64,000 nucleotides of DNA. It comes from Mycoplasmopsis cynos. GTDB taxonomy: Bacteria > Bacillota_I > Bacilli_A > Mycoplasmatales > Metamycoplasmataceae. The translations under genes were made by a program, and so were the position numbers. The stretch lies in NCBI RefSeq assembly GCF_900660545.1, contig NZ_LR214986.1, positions 248,001-312,000 on the forward strand. Direction: 5' to 3'. A model generated the notes under the pieces. The model did no database searches. It saw only the letters and a program-made list of their open reading frames with translations, and was not told the origin of the DNA. Positions 10,885 to 21,751 of this stretch are shown here, piece by piece. Positions within the stretch are counted from its first letter, which is position 1, and each line of letters begins with the position of its first letter.

Positions 10885-11190
10885 TTAATTAAAATGTTTT
10901 ATAAATGCTAAAACAAAAAATAATACAAAAAACAATAATAGCATTATAATAAATGCGAAAAATACGATTTTTCCACCGATAGATGATGTTTTAGTTTCGA
11001 CTTCTTTTGGCACTGGTAATGATTTAATATAAAAAAACTTATTAGGGTTTTTCGCTATAATCAAAGATTCTTTTTCTTTTTGTTCATATAATTCATTTAA
11101 TTCTTGTTCTGATAATTTATTTAAATATTTTTCATCCAAGTTATATTTATGAATTAAATGTTCTTTAAGCTCAATAATATTTTTACTCAT
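10885..11190 (-). CDS. Unknown protein with C-terminal membrane anchor
   Basis: 101 residues. The N-terminal two thirds are soluble and charged (LNKLSEQELNELYEQKEKE); one strong membrane helix is at about 75-98 (IVFFAFIIMLLLFFVLFFV). Its ATG lies inside the end of the preceding gene, an 8-base overlap ATGAGTAA. No family recognised. Located in the PTS operon just before EIIA, so it probably depends on the same transcript. Confidence 0.75.
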   Translation of the reverse strand: MSKNIIELKEHLIHKYNLDEKYLNKLSEQELNELYEQKEKESLIIAKNPNKFFYIKSLPVPKEVETKTSSIGGKIVFFAFIIMLLLFFVLFFVLAFIKHFN

Positions 11191-11851
11191 TTGAACCTCA
11201 ATTTTTAAATCATTTAGCTAAAAAAGCAATAATTTCAACATAAAATGCTAAATACTTATAGAAAAAACTAAATTTTTTATATTTTAAATAACTTAAAATC
11301 AACGCTAAGTGTTGATCATGGAATTTTTCTATAAAGTAATTTTTACTAAGAATGTAAGCATTTGCTAAAAATTTATAATAAAATATAAATTCAATAGCAA
11401 TCATTAAAATAAAAAAGATACAAAGACTTAATGAAATAAAATATCAATTAAATATTAAAAATATCCATGATAAAGTAATTGACAAAGTAATTAAATATTT
11501 AAAAATTGTTCCAATTAATTTATGCTTTTTAGTCAGTAATTCATTAAAAAATTTTATATAAATCATATTTACAACTGCATAAATATTTTCGCTTAAAAAA
11601 TCTTTTTGAATACTTATATATTTTTTTTTGGTATTAATGTGGTCAATAAATCAATTTTTATTTAACTTGATTATAAAATTATTTTGATATTTTTGTTCTA
11701 AGGAATTTTTTAAAATATTTATAGGTTTTTGATTGCATCTTAAATTAAATTTAGAGTATTTAATATTTAGATTAATTCGATAGATAAAATGCACAAAGAG
11801 TTGAGCTAATAATATTGAACAAATCAAGAAAATACCTCATATATTAAACAT
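11183..11851 (-). CDS. Unknown membrane protein, 222 aa
   Basis: The gene appears only when TGA is read as Trp (MFNIWGIF at the start, FKNWGSNE at the end). One N-terminal helix, a basic soluble part (FNLRCNQKPINILKNSLEQKYQ), then two adjacent helices at about 125-165 and a tail with many aromatic residues. It overlaps the neighbours on both sides by 8 bases (ATGTTTAA upstream, ATGAGTAA downstream), so it is translationally coupled. No family recognised. Confidence 0.75.
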
Positions 11852-12473
11852 TAGTTTTATTTTTCATTAAATTATTATTTAAGAAAAACTCGCTTATATT
11901 TTTGATATTCAAAATAGCGTTTTTTTGCGTTTTGATTTCTTGATCTATTTGTTCAATGTTTAGAACTCGATAACTTGTTTTATTTATTAATTTATTGTCC
12001 TTATTTTTTTCATCTATTAAGATGATGATTTCAAAAGGTTCATTAAACTTTTTTTGCATATATTTTTCAATTTCACTTAATCATTTTGTATTATAAAAAT
12101 TGCTTTTTATTTTTTGATTTGGTTTAATCAAAGTAATGCTATCAAAATTAATTTCAATTGTATATTGTTCAAAGGTGGTTATTAAATTAGTTACTATAAA
12201 TATTTTTTCATTTGTTACAATAATGCCATTTAGAACAGAAAAACCTTGTTTTGCGAATTTGTTTTTAACTAAAATATTGCTTAAAATAACGCTATCATTC
12301 ATTGAACTTAGAATAAATAACTTGTCTTCTGTTTTTTTAGTTGTATATCTATTTTGATTTGTTTCACTTGGACTTTTTTTGGTTATATATTCATAGATTC
12401 TTCAACCTAGAACTACCAAAAGTATAATTCCTAATATACCAGCTAAAGTATAAAGCGCAATATTAAGAATCAT
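11844..12473 (-). CDS. Membrane-anchored protein, possibly NERD-like
   Basis: 209 residues once TGA is read as Trp (FYNTKWLSEIEKY joins what would otherwise be two pieces). One N-terminal helix (MILNIALYTLAGILGIILLVVLGW), a short basic linker, then a cytoplasmic domain with GFSVLNGIIVTNEKIFIVTNL and W...N(E)PFEIIILID. This strand order weakly recalls NERD nuclease-related domains, but the usual catalytic acid/EtK motif is not clear, so the match is only a suggestion. It is coupled to the next gene by an 8-base overlap and follows the epimerase by 13 bases. Confidence 0.6.
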
Positions 12474-12486
12474 ATTTTTCCTTTCA

Positions 12487-13110
12487 TCAACATAAAAATT
12501 CCTTAATAGTTTCAAATGAAAAGATAATTGAGCCACCGACAGCGACATCGATATTATTTTTATAAAATTCCATTGAGTTATAATATCTTAAGCCACCATC
12601 AGAATAAATTTTAATATTTGGGTTAATTTTTTTTATTGTCTTTACTTTTTTAAATAAATTATTATTTAGCATTTGACCAGTTCCGCCAATTTTATCAATT
12701 GTCATTAAGAGGATTTTGGCAGAACATTGTATTATTTGTTTAAAATCTTCTGGATTATTTTCAGTTTCAAGCATAACCCCAAAGTAAATATCTGGATAAT
12801 TTTTAGCAATGTTCATAAATTCAATATGATTAATTTCATTAGCTGGTAAAAATATTGTTTTAAAACCTAATTCAATAAGTTTTTTAATAATTCTAGTCGG
12901 ATTTTTAACCATTAAATGTGCATCAAAATTAACATTTTGATATCTTTTTATTAGATAACTAGCTGCTTCAAACGAAAAACCGAAGTTTTTAGTGTAAAAT
13001 GAATCCATAAAATCAATATGAATGTATTCTAAACCATTTTCAACCAGTTGGTCAATGGTCTTTAAAGATTCAAAACAATTTAATGCACAAACGCTTTGTG
13101 AATATTTCAT
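12487..13110 (-). CDS. Ribulose-phosphate 3-epimerase family protein
   Basis: 207 residues, TIM-barrel epimerase. Visible landmarks are HIDFMD (residues 31-36, first catalytic Asp), DAHLMVKNP, and YSDGGLRYYN with the second catalytic Asp, then VAVGGSIIF. The usual GFGGQ phosphate loop is replaced by IGGTGQML. It may act on ribulose-5-phosphate or on another ketose phosphate (an AlsE-like role). It is the first gene of the PTS-transketolase operon, which would need such a step to supply xylulose-5-phosphate. An AAGGAAG SD precedes the ATG. Confidence 0.8.
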   Translation of the reverse strand: MKYSQSVCALNCFESLKTIDQLVENGLEYIHIDFMDSFYTKNFGFSFEAASYLIKRYQNVNFDAHLMVKNPTRIIKKLIELGFKTIFLPANEINHIEFMNIAKNYPDIYFGVMLETENNPEDFKQIIQCSAKILLMTIDKIGGTGQMLNNNLFKKVKTIKKINPNIKIYSDGGLRYYNSMEFYKNNIDVAVGGSIIFSFETIKEFLC

Positions 13111-13223
13111 AAACTTCCTTTCAATTATCCTATTAAATTATATTACATTTTTATATTACTTTTGAAAGAAAGCAAACTTTATTTTGAAAGTTTTTTACAA
13201 TAAAGTATTATAATATATTCCAA
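13111..13223. promoter_or_regulatory. Divergent promoter region with likely RpiR operator
   Basis: Minus-strand -10 TATAAT at 13142-13137 for the epimerase operon; plus-strand -10 TATAAT at 13209-13214 for the regulator, only about ten bases before its ATG, so that mRNA is nearly leaderless. Between them are a direct repeat TTTTGAAAG (13160-13168 and 13182-13190, 22 bases apart) and an inverted repeat AAACTTT/AAAGTTT (13174-13193) that overlaps the regulator's -35 region. These are plausible binding sites for the divergent RpiR protein. Operator role is inferred. Confidence 0.6.
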
Positions 13224-14069
13224 ATGGCTAGAAAAATATTATCACACATAAGTTCACTAACAAATGTTGAAACTAAAATATTTAATTTTGTTAATAATTA
13301 TAAAAACAAAGAGTTTAATTTAACACAAAGTGAATTATCAAAAATTACATTATGTTCAGAAGCTTCAATTAGTAGATTTGCTAAAAAATATGGATTTGAT
13401 AATTATCGTTTATTTGCATTTTTTATTAATAATAGATTAAAAGAAATAGATATTTTTGATAATGATCTAGAAAAATATCTTAAAAACGAAAAAAACCTTT
13501 TAGATATTTACCGTAGTCAAAAATATGCAATCGATAATGCGTTCCAAAAAGAAAATATTCATAAAATGAAAAAAGTTTCAAAATTCATCAATAATGCAAA
13601 GAGAGTTTTATTGTTCGGGCTTGGTTCTAGTGGGCGGATTATCGCTGAACTTGCTGCTAATCTTAAAAAAATAGGTATTGATGCTATATTTGAGTCTGAT
13701 TTTCATACTATGTGTCCATTATTGGGGACATTAGAAAAAGATGATGTTATTATTTGCTTAACAAAAGAATTAAGGAATTTAGAAATCCTTTTTGCTTTAA
13801 ATAAAGCAAAAGAATATCAAGTGAAAACAGTTGTGATAACTTCAAATAATGAAAATGTTTTATGTGATTTAATTGATATTAAATTCTTATATCGTAGAGT
13901 TACAGACGTTAATAAATTAGTGCCAATTGGTTCAAAAATATCACATTTAGTTTTATTAGATTATTTATTTGAATATATTGCTAACTCTAACCCAATTTAT
14001 CAAAAAAAATTAGCAAAGGCTTATAAGGTTCTTAATGATTGACCTTTATTTTTAAAAAATAATATATAA
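13224..14069 (+). CDS. RpiR/MurR-family transcriptional regulator
   Basis: 281 residues, intact, in contrast to the RpiR pseudogene near 4.0-4.9 kb. N-terminal HTH at about 1-75 (FNLTQSELSKITLCSEASISRFAKKYGFDNY) and a C-terminal SIS phosphosugar-binding domain beginning RVLLFGLGSSGRIIAELA near residue 129. It extends past a TGA Trp to end WPLFLKNNI. It is divergent from the epimerase-PTS-transketolase operon and very likely controls it in response to a sugar phosphate. No SD is visible; the start is set by the promoter position. Confidence 0.88.
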
Positions 14070-14118
14070 AAACAACATTTTTAAATCTAATATAAAAGAT
14101 TTGAAAATGTTGTTAATT
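14070..14118. terminator. Bidirectional terminator between rpiR and rsmE
   Basis: Long inverted repeat, AACAACATTTT on the left and AAAATGTTGTT on the right, extended by AAATC/GATTT, with T-runs on both outer sides. It overlaps the last codons of rsmE. The genes are convergent. Confidence 0.8.
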
Positions 14119-14789
14119 TTTTATTTTGCTCATCATATAAATTGCAGCAGTTTCTGCCCTTAAAATTCTTTTGCCAAGACTAACAGGCTTAGCGCCTAAT
14201 TTAATTGCCTTAAAAACTTCATCTTCAGAAAACCCTCCCTCTGGACCTACTAAAAATAAAGTATTTACTGTAATATCGTTTGGTATTAAATTATTACAAT
14301 TTTCTTTTTCATGAGCAATGAATATTTGATAATTATTTAGTTTCAATATGTCTTCAAATTTAGTTAATGGACCAAGTTCTGGAATTTTGTTTCTAAATGA
14401 TTGTTCAGCAGCATTTTGAATAATAGTTTTAAAGCGTTCTAATTTCTTTTGAAATTTATCAAATTTATATAATTCACCATTAGTATAATTGGTTATCATT
14501 GGAATTATTTTACTTGCACCTAATTCAACTAGTTTTTGCAAAGCTCATTCAAAGCGCTCATATTTTATTAACGAAACTCCTACCACAACCTCAAAATCAA
14601 ATTCGTGATTTTCATTGATTTCTTCAATAACTTTTGCCCTATTGTATTCTAAAATACATTTGTAAAATTTTTCTTGATAAATGCAAATGAAAGGATCAGA
14701 ATTAATCCTTATTACATTTAAATGCTTTAATGTTTTTGCATCTAAAATAAAATAATCCTCATCCTTTTGATTAACAAAAAATCTATTCA

Positions 14790-14790
<1 letters not shown>
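14113..14790 (-). CDS. rsmE: 16S rRNA m3U1498 methyltransferase
   Basis: Methylates U1498 of 16S rRNA. 225 residues; PUA-like N-domain (NRFFVNQKDEDYFILDAKTLKHLNVIR) and SPOUT domain with the SAM-binding knot LFLVGPEGGFSEDE and LGKRILRAETAA near the end, both diagnostic. It becomes continuous through a TGA Trp (FEWALQKLVELGASKI). It overlaps the ABC-F stop codon by one base (TAATG). Confidence 0.95.
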
Positions 14791-16409
<1,619 letters not shown>

Positions 16410-16447
16410 GATAACTCCTTTCTTATATAAGTATTATTTATCTAAAA

Positions 16448-16478
16448 TAAAGAACCATAGTTCTGATATGGTTCTTTA
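16448..16478 (-). terminator. Terminator after the 117-aa gene
   Basis: 12-bp inverted repeat TAAAGAACCATA / TATGGTTCTTTA with a 7-base loop. It overlaps the stop codon of the upstream minus-strand gene and is followed by A/T-rich sequence. It separates that gene from the ABC-F gene. Confidence 0.7.
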
Positions 16479-16829
16479 AGATTTCATTAAATCTTTAAAA
16501 AAGTTTCAATATTCAACAGAAAGTTCAACTAAGCTTAAATATTTTGGCTCATTAGACATTAATTTAGTTTCTATTTTTATCGATTTTTGAACTTCTGGTT
16601 TAAATGTTTTTTCATGAGACATTATGTTGGTTTCTTTTATTGGTTTATTAATTGTTTTTTGTTCAGTTTTGCATGACTTTTTAAAATTAATTTCACTATT
16701 TTCTAAAAAATCATTTTCAATATTTAAATTTTTGCCAAGAAATCTTTTGTATCTTAATCCTTCTTTTTTAGGATCAATTTCATCATTGTGATGTCTTAAA
16801 ATTCTAGTGTTATTCTTATTTTTTCTCAT
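16476..16829 (-). CDS. Hypothetical small basic protein, 117 aa
   Basis: Unknown. Starts MRKNKNNTRILRHHNDEIDP after TAGGAGC; ends YWNFFKDLMKS through a TGA Trp. Very hydrophilic, Lys/Asn rich, probably disordered apart from the amphipathic C-terminal helix. No motif recognised. It has its own -10-like TATAAT upstream and its own terminator, which supports it as a real transcription unit lying between secA and the ABC-F gene. Confidence 0.65.
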
Positions 16830-16941
16830 AATGCTCCTAAAATGTATTTATATTTATATATTATATTATTTTATTTATTATGTTTTTAAAATTAAAAGTG
16901 GTAAATTAACAAGAAGTAAAGTTAAAAATATTATACATAAG

Positions 16942-19473
16942 TTATATTGCTTTTTGTTCTAATTCTGTTTCTTCTTGAATTTCCTGTAATCTTCTTTTTA
17001 CAGCTAAATAGTGTTCAATAAGTTGCTTTTCTTGTTCTTCAATGCTAAGATGAGGATCTAGAACTCAATTAATTTGGATTTGTTCAAAAATTGGGTCATT
17101 TCTCATTTCTTTTGTAATCAATGATTTTTTTCCTCTACGATCTTTGAATACTTTAATCAAAACATCATAAGCTATATCATCAAGCATTGATTCAAAAAGT
17201 TTTGTACCCTCTTGAGTATATACTTGATACGGATTTTTTTGAGAATATTGAACTAAATTAACATTTGAACGAAGTTTATCCATTCTATTAATTTGAATTT
17301 GTCACTTATTATCAAGAACGCTTAAAATTGTAGATTTTTCAAAATAAGCAACTTCATATTGATCAGAGTTATTATGTGCATTCTTGGTTCATTCTTCATA
17401 AAGTGATAAGATAATATTTGCAATATATTCAGGCAAATCATTTTCATGAACCTTTACGATTTCATCTATATCAAATTTAAATGAAACTAGTTTACCGATG
17501 TTTTCATTTAAAAAATCAATTAGCGCATTATAATTATAATTACTATGTAAATAATACTCACCATTTTTAACAATAGATCTAGCAGCTGACATAAACATTC
17601 TTTTCAAAATAAAATCAACATCATTTGAAGTTAAAATTAAGTCTCTTTGTGCATAAATTAAATCACGTTGTTGTCTAATAACATCATCATAATTTAAAAC
17701 TGATTTACGAGAATCATAATTGAATCCTTCAATTTTCTTTTGAGCATGATTGAATTGAAGTCTTAGAGTTTTGCTAGTAATTTCTTTTCCTTTTGAATCA
17801 GAATACGCTTCTTTAAAAGTTTCATATGAAGCAAATCTTCTAATTAATTGATCATCAAGTGAAATGAAAAACTTACTTGTTCCAACATCACCTTGACGTC
17901 CTGAACGACCACGAAGCTGGTTATCAATTCTTCTTGATTCAGCTTTATCAGTTCCTAAAACATAAAGTCCGCCTAATTCGATTGCTTCTTTGGTTGGTTT
18001 TATATCCGTTCCTCTACCTGCCATATTAGTGGCGATGGTAACTGATTTAGGGAGTCCTGCTTGAGATATTATTTCTGCTTCTGAAGCATTTTGCTTTGCA
18101 TTTAAAACGGTGTGAGGGATACCTTTTTTAAGTAACAATTTATGTGCAATTTCTGAATCTTCAATTTGCGATGTTCCAACTAAAACTGGTTGTCCTTTTT
18201 CATATAATTCGGCAATTTTATTAACAACAGCGTTTCATTTGTCTTCTGCACAAGCAAAAATAGCATCAGGTTCATCAACTCTAACTGTTGGTCTATTTGT
18301 TGGCACTACATTAACACGCATATTATAAATGTCTATGAACTCTTGCTCTTCTGTTTTACCTGTCCCTGTCATTCCACAAAGTTTTTTGAACATCCTAAAA
18401 AAGTTTTGATAGGTAATGGTTGCTAGAGTTTTAGTTTCTGGTTCAATTTCAATTCCTTCTTTTGCTTGAATTGCTTGTTGAAGTCCTTCTGAATAACTAC
18501 GACCATCCATAATACGACCAGTAAATGAATCAACAAGTTCAATTTTTCCATCTCTAACAATGTATTCAACATCAATTTTCATTATTTTATGTGCACGAAG
18601 TGCATTTTGAATTAAATGAATTCATTCACTATTTTCAATATTGTAAATATTTTTGGTTTGGAATCATTCATTAGCACGTTGAATTCCTGAATGAGTTAAA
18701 GCTATTGCTTTTGATTCTTCATCAATTATGTAGTCAGTATGCGCTAGGGTTCTAACAAATTGATCGGCAGCTATGTATGAAATACCATCTTCTTGATCTC
18801 CTCCAGAAATTATTAATGGCGTCTTAGCTTCATCAATTAAGATTGAATCAACTTCATCAATTAAACAAAAATTAAGACCTCTTTGAACTTTTTCATCTTT
18901 TGTTCTAACCATATTATCCCTAAGATAATCAAAACCAAGTTCTGAATGAACTGAATAAGTAATGTCACAAGCATAAGCTTCGCGTTTTGAATCAGGATCT
19001 AACTGAGCTTTATTAATTCCGACGCTTAGACCAAGAAAGTTAAAAACCTCACCCATTTCAATAGCGTCACGTTCAGTTAAATATTCATTAACAGTAGAAA
19101 CAATTGCTCCTTTTCCTTCTAATGCATTTAAATAAACTGGTGCAATAGAAGTAATAGTTTTACCTTCACCAGTTTTCATTTCAGCAACAGAACCAAGATC
19201 TAATAATAAACCACCCAACATTTGCACATCGTATGGACGTTTTCCAAGGATTCTCTTAGTAGCTTCACGAGCGACAGCGAAAACATCTTCACGAATATCT
19301 TCAAGAGTATTCCCCTCTGCCAAAAGTTTCTTAAAAAATTCAGTTTTAGATCTTAATTCCTCATCTGAAAATTTAGAAACAATTTTTTCTAAGCTATTAA
19401 TTTTTTTTAAAGCCCTTTCAGCAACCCGCATTTCAGTTGTCTTAAAATCAAAGAAATTAGCTATATTTTTCAT
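16942..19473 (-). CDS. secA: Preprotein translocase ATPase SecA
   Basis: Motor of the Sec export pathway. 843 residues. Walker A MKTGEGKT at 99-106; Walker B and following [18 protein letters not shown] near 206; [13 protein letters not shown] in the centre; [16 protein letters not shown] and [21 protein letters not shown] in the second helicase fold. The C-terminus ends in a charged Glu/Gln tail without the Cys-rich zinc/SecB-binding motif, as in other mollicutes, which lack SecB. Several Trp codons are TGA. No SD is evident; the MKNIANFF start is conserved-looking. Confidence 0.98.
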
Positions 19474-19518
19474 ATTAAAATTATATATTAAAATTATTTT
19501 TGCATTATTTTTTTATGT

Positions 19519-19524
19519 TATAAT
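19519..19524 (+). promoter_or_regulatory. -10 box of the pepF-opp leader
   Basis: TATAAT seven bases before the ATG at 19531. Transcription would start at or within a base or two of that ATG, giving a leaderless short ORF. Only a weak -35 (TTGCAT, 13-base spacing) is visible, which is normal for mycoplasmas. The leader from here to pepF is about 380 bases. Confidence 0.7.
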
Positions 19525-19530
19525 TTTGCT

Positions 19531-19602
19531 ATGAAAAATTCACAAAGAATGATTAATATTAATATGTACGCGACTATTATTTTTAATAATCGCACCATTT
19601 AA
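19531..19602 (+). CDS. Possible 23-codon leader peptide
   Basis: ATG at the predicted transcription start, 23 codons, peptide begins MKNSQRMININMYATII and ends in TAA. No SD. Its second half covers the first hairpin arm and part of the second in the leader, the arrangement seen in translation-coupled attenuators. It has no run of Lys codons, so if it senses something by stalling, the signal is not simply lysine. Whether it is translated is not shown by the sequence. Confidence 0.35.
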   Translation: MKNSQRMININMYATIIFNNRTI

Positions 19603-19655
19603 TATTAATCTGTTGTGTGGTTCATAACAGATTGAAAAAAGAAATCTGTTATGAA
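19551..19655 (+). promoter_or_regulatory. Alternative hairpins in the leader, upstream of the riboswitch
   Basis: Four segments can pair in succession. Segment 1 (GATTAATATTAAT, 19551) pairs with 2 (ATTAATATTAATC, ending 19610), with an inner GCGA/TCGC extension. Segment 2 continues as AATCTGTTGTG (19607-19617), which pairs with 3 (CATAACAGATT, 19623-19633). Segment 3, extended to TTCATAACAGATT (19621-19633), pairs perfectly over 13 bp with 4 (AATCTGTTATGAA, 19643-19655). Pairings 1:2, 2:3 and 3:4 exclude their neighbours. The 3:4 stem is not followed by a T-run, so it is not itself a terminator. Function unknown. Confidence 0.7.
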
Positions 19656-19660
19656 AGATA

Positions 19661-19815
19661 CTATAGAGGAGCCTTTAGCATAAGTAAATATTTTAGCAGG
19701 CATGCGTAGAATATTGAAAGGGTATAAAGGCCGAAGTACTTAAGACGGCGGTTTTAAGTATTGGTAGAAAATCATAAAAGATTTCTACTCTTTGGTTTTT
19801 CCATTGGTACTATAG
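19661..19815 (+). ncRNA. Lysine riboswitch (L box) aptamer
   Basis: The order of conserved elements matches the L box: AGAGGAGC right after the P1 5' strand (family AGAGGUGC), AAGTA, GAAAGGG (19716-19722) and GCCGAAG (19730-19736). Helices: P1 CTATAG 19661-19666 with CTATAG 19810-19815; P2 GCCTTTA 19671-19677 with TAAAGGC 19725-19731, with a distal stem AATATTTT/AGAATATT; P3 GTACTTAA with TTAAGTAT (19736-19761); P4 TAGAAAATC with GATTTCTA (about 19765-19787); and a small P5 TGG/CCA. Mycoplasma lysine riboswitches are not something I recall as well described. The ligand assignment rests on the sequence motifs. Confidence 0.88.
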
Positions 19816-19888
19816 ATTTACATTCTTAATTATTTATTCACATTAATAATTATTAGTTTTGTAGATTTGTAGTCTACAAAACTTTTTT
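19810..19888 (+). terminator. Riboswitch expression platform: antiterminator and terminator
   Basis: Terminator stem AGTTTTGTAGA (19855-19865) / TCTACAAAACT (19873-19883) with a T6 run, 20 bases before the pepF ATG. Alternative: CTATAGATTTACA (19810-19822), which includes the 3' strand of P1, can pair along all 13 bases (three G-U) with TGTAGATTTGTAG (19860-19872), the terminator's 5' arm and loop. P1 and antiterminator exclude each other, as do antiterminator and terminator. So ligand binding (P1 formed) should give termination: lysine OFF switch. Confidence 0.88.
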
Positions 19889-19907
19889 AATGTTTTTAGG
19901 AGTATAT

Positions 19908-21734
19908 ATGAGTATAAAACAATATCAAAATTATAAAGATGTTCCTGAAAAATATCGTTGAGATTTAGAAGATATTTTAAAAGGTAAAACAATTGAACAA
20001 TGATTTAAAGAATATGAAGAAATTATGTTGATTAGAATTAAACAAAAAAATTCTAAATATGATTCAATCGAAAATTATATTGAAGATATTAAAAACGCTG
20101 AGGCACAGAGCATTATTTCAAATAAAATTGATAATTACATTTCGAATAATTTTAATACTGATTTAGTTAATCCAATATTTATTAAATTAAAAAATGATTA
20201 TGAATTAAGAGTTCATAAATTAGAAAATGAATTTGGCTCAGAAACAAATAGATTTTTTGCAAATATTGAAAAAATGAAAGTTTGAAAGGATGATCCAAGA
20301 TTGGCTTCATATAAAAATGATATCCTAGATTCTATTGCGAGTTTTGATCATAAATTAGATGATAAAGTTGAAGAATATTTGATTAAAAGCTCAATTGGAC
20401 AACCTGATCCACATTCAATATTTAGTGTTTTAAGTAACAGTGAATTAGATTTCGGATATGTTGAAATGCCAAATAAAAACAAAATTAAATTGAACAAAAT
20501 TAATAGAACTAAATTATTAAAATCTAAAAATGAAAGTGTTAGAAAACAAGCTTATTTAAAATATTGAAATGGTTATATAAAGCATAAAGATTCATTTGCT
20601 GAGCTTCTTTATCAACAATTTAACCATTTATCAACAATTGCAAAAATTAGAAAATATAATTCAACTGTTGAAATGTTAACTTTTGATGATAAAGTAACTA
20701 ATGAGATATTATTGAAATTATTTAATAAAGTTTCTGAAAATAAAAACATTTTGCAAAAATTTTATAAGCAACATAAGAAGTTTTATCAATTACATTTTAA
20801 AGAGAAATACCATGATTGAGATTATTTAAGAGAATTAGTTAATGTAAAAAGTACATATACTATCGAAGAAATGAACGATATTGTTTTAAAAGCTTTAGAA
20901 CCTTTTGGAGAAGAATACACCTCACAAATCAAAAAAGCAATTAATGAAAATTGAATTGATTATATGAGTACTAAAACTAAAAGAAGTGGAGCATATAGTA
21001 TTGGTTCAACATATGGAATTAATAAAAAATATATTTTAATGAATTTTGATGGAAGCTTGCGTAGCGTAGAGACACTAGCTCATGAATTAGGGCACTCAAT
21101 GCATTCATATTATTCTGATAAGCATAATGATTTAAATAATTCAGACTATCCAATTTTTCTCGCTGAAATCGCTTCTATATTTAATGAATTGATGTTATTT
21201 GACTATTTGTTAGAAAATTCAAATAATGAGAAATTAAAATTCAATATTTTAAATAGTATTATTTCAGGATTTGAAGGAACTGTTTTAAAGCAAACAATGT
21301 GGGCAAATTATGAATATGATCTTTATAAAATGATTGATGAAGGAAAAACCAATTCAAGTTATGATTCAATTAGTAAGATATATTTTGAAAATGTAAAAAA
21401 ATATACTTTAAAAGAAAAAGTTAGTTATTCAAATTTAAACACAATTGCTTCAATTTATGTACCACATTATTATTACCATTTTTATGTTTATAAATATGCG
21501 ATTGGGCAGTTAGTTGCAATTTATTTCTTTAAGCAATATAAAAAAGAAGGAAAAGTAGCGTTGGAAAATTATATTAAAAACTTTTTAAGCGCAGGATGTA
21601 GTGATTATCCATTAGAAATACTTAAAAAAGTTGGTGTAGATCTAAAAGATGATATGTTTTATGAACAAGGTTTTGAATACCTTAAAGAAGCTGTTGATCA
21701 ATGAACAAAATTAGGAAAAAAAATATTTAAATAA
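19908..21734 (+). CDS. pepF: Oligoendopeptidase F, M3 family
   Basis: Cytoplasmic zinc peptidase that cuts imported oligopeptides. 608 residues. HELGHSMH at 392-399 gives two His ligands and the catalytic Glu393; the third ligand is Glu420 in AEIASIFNE. Then VPHYYYHFYVYKYAIGQ and LSAGCSDYPLEILKKVGVDL, typical of PepF C-termini. AGGAG precedes the ATG at 19908, just after the riboswitch terminator. First gene of the pepF-oppABCDF operon: uptake and cleavage of peptides under one lysine-responsive leader. Confidence 0.96.
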
Positions 21735-21751
21735 GTTAATTAGGAATTATT

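Noticed and set aside
19621-19655. 13-bp hairpin read as an intrinsic terminator
   Set aside because: No T-run follows (next bases AGATACTATAG), and the L-box aptamer starts six bases later; kept as a structural leader element only.
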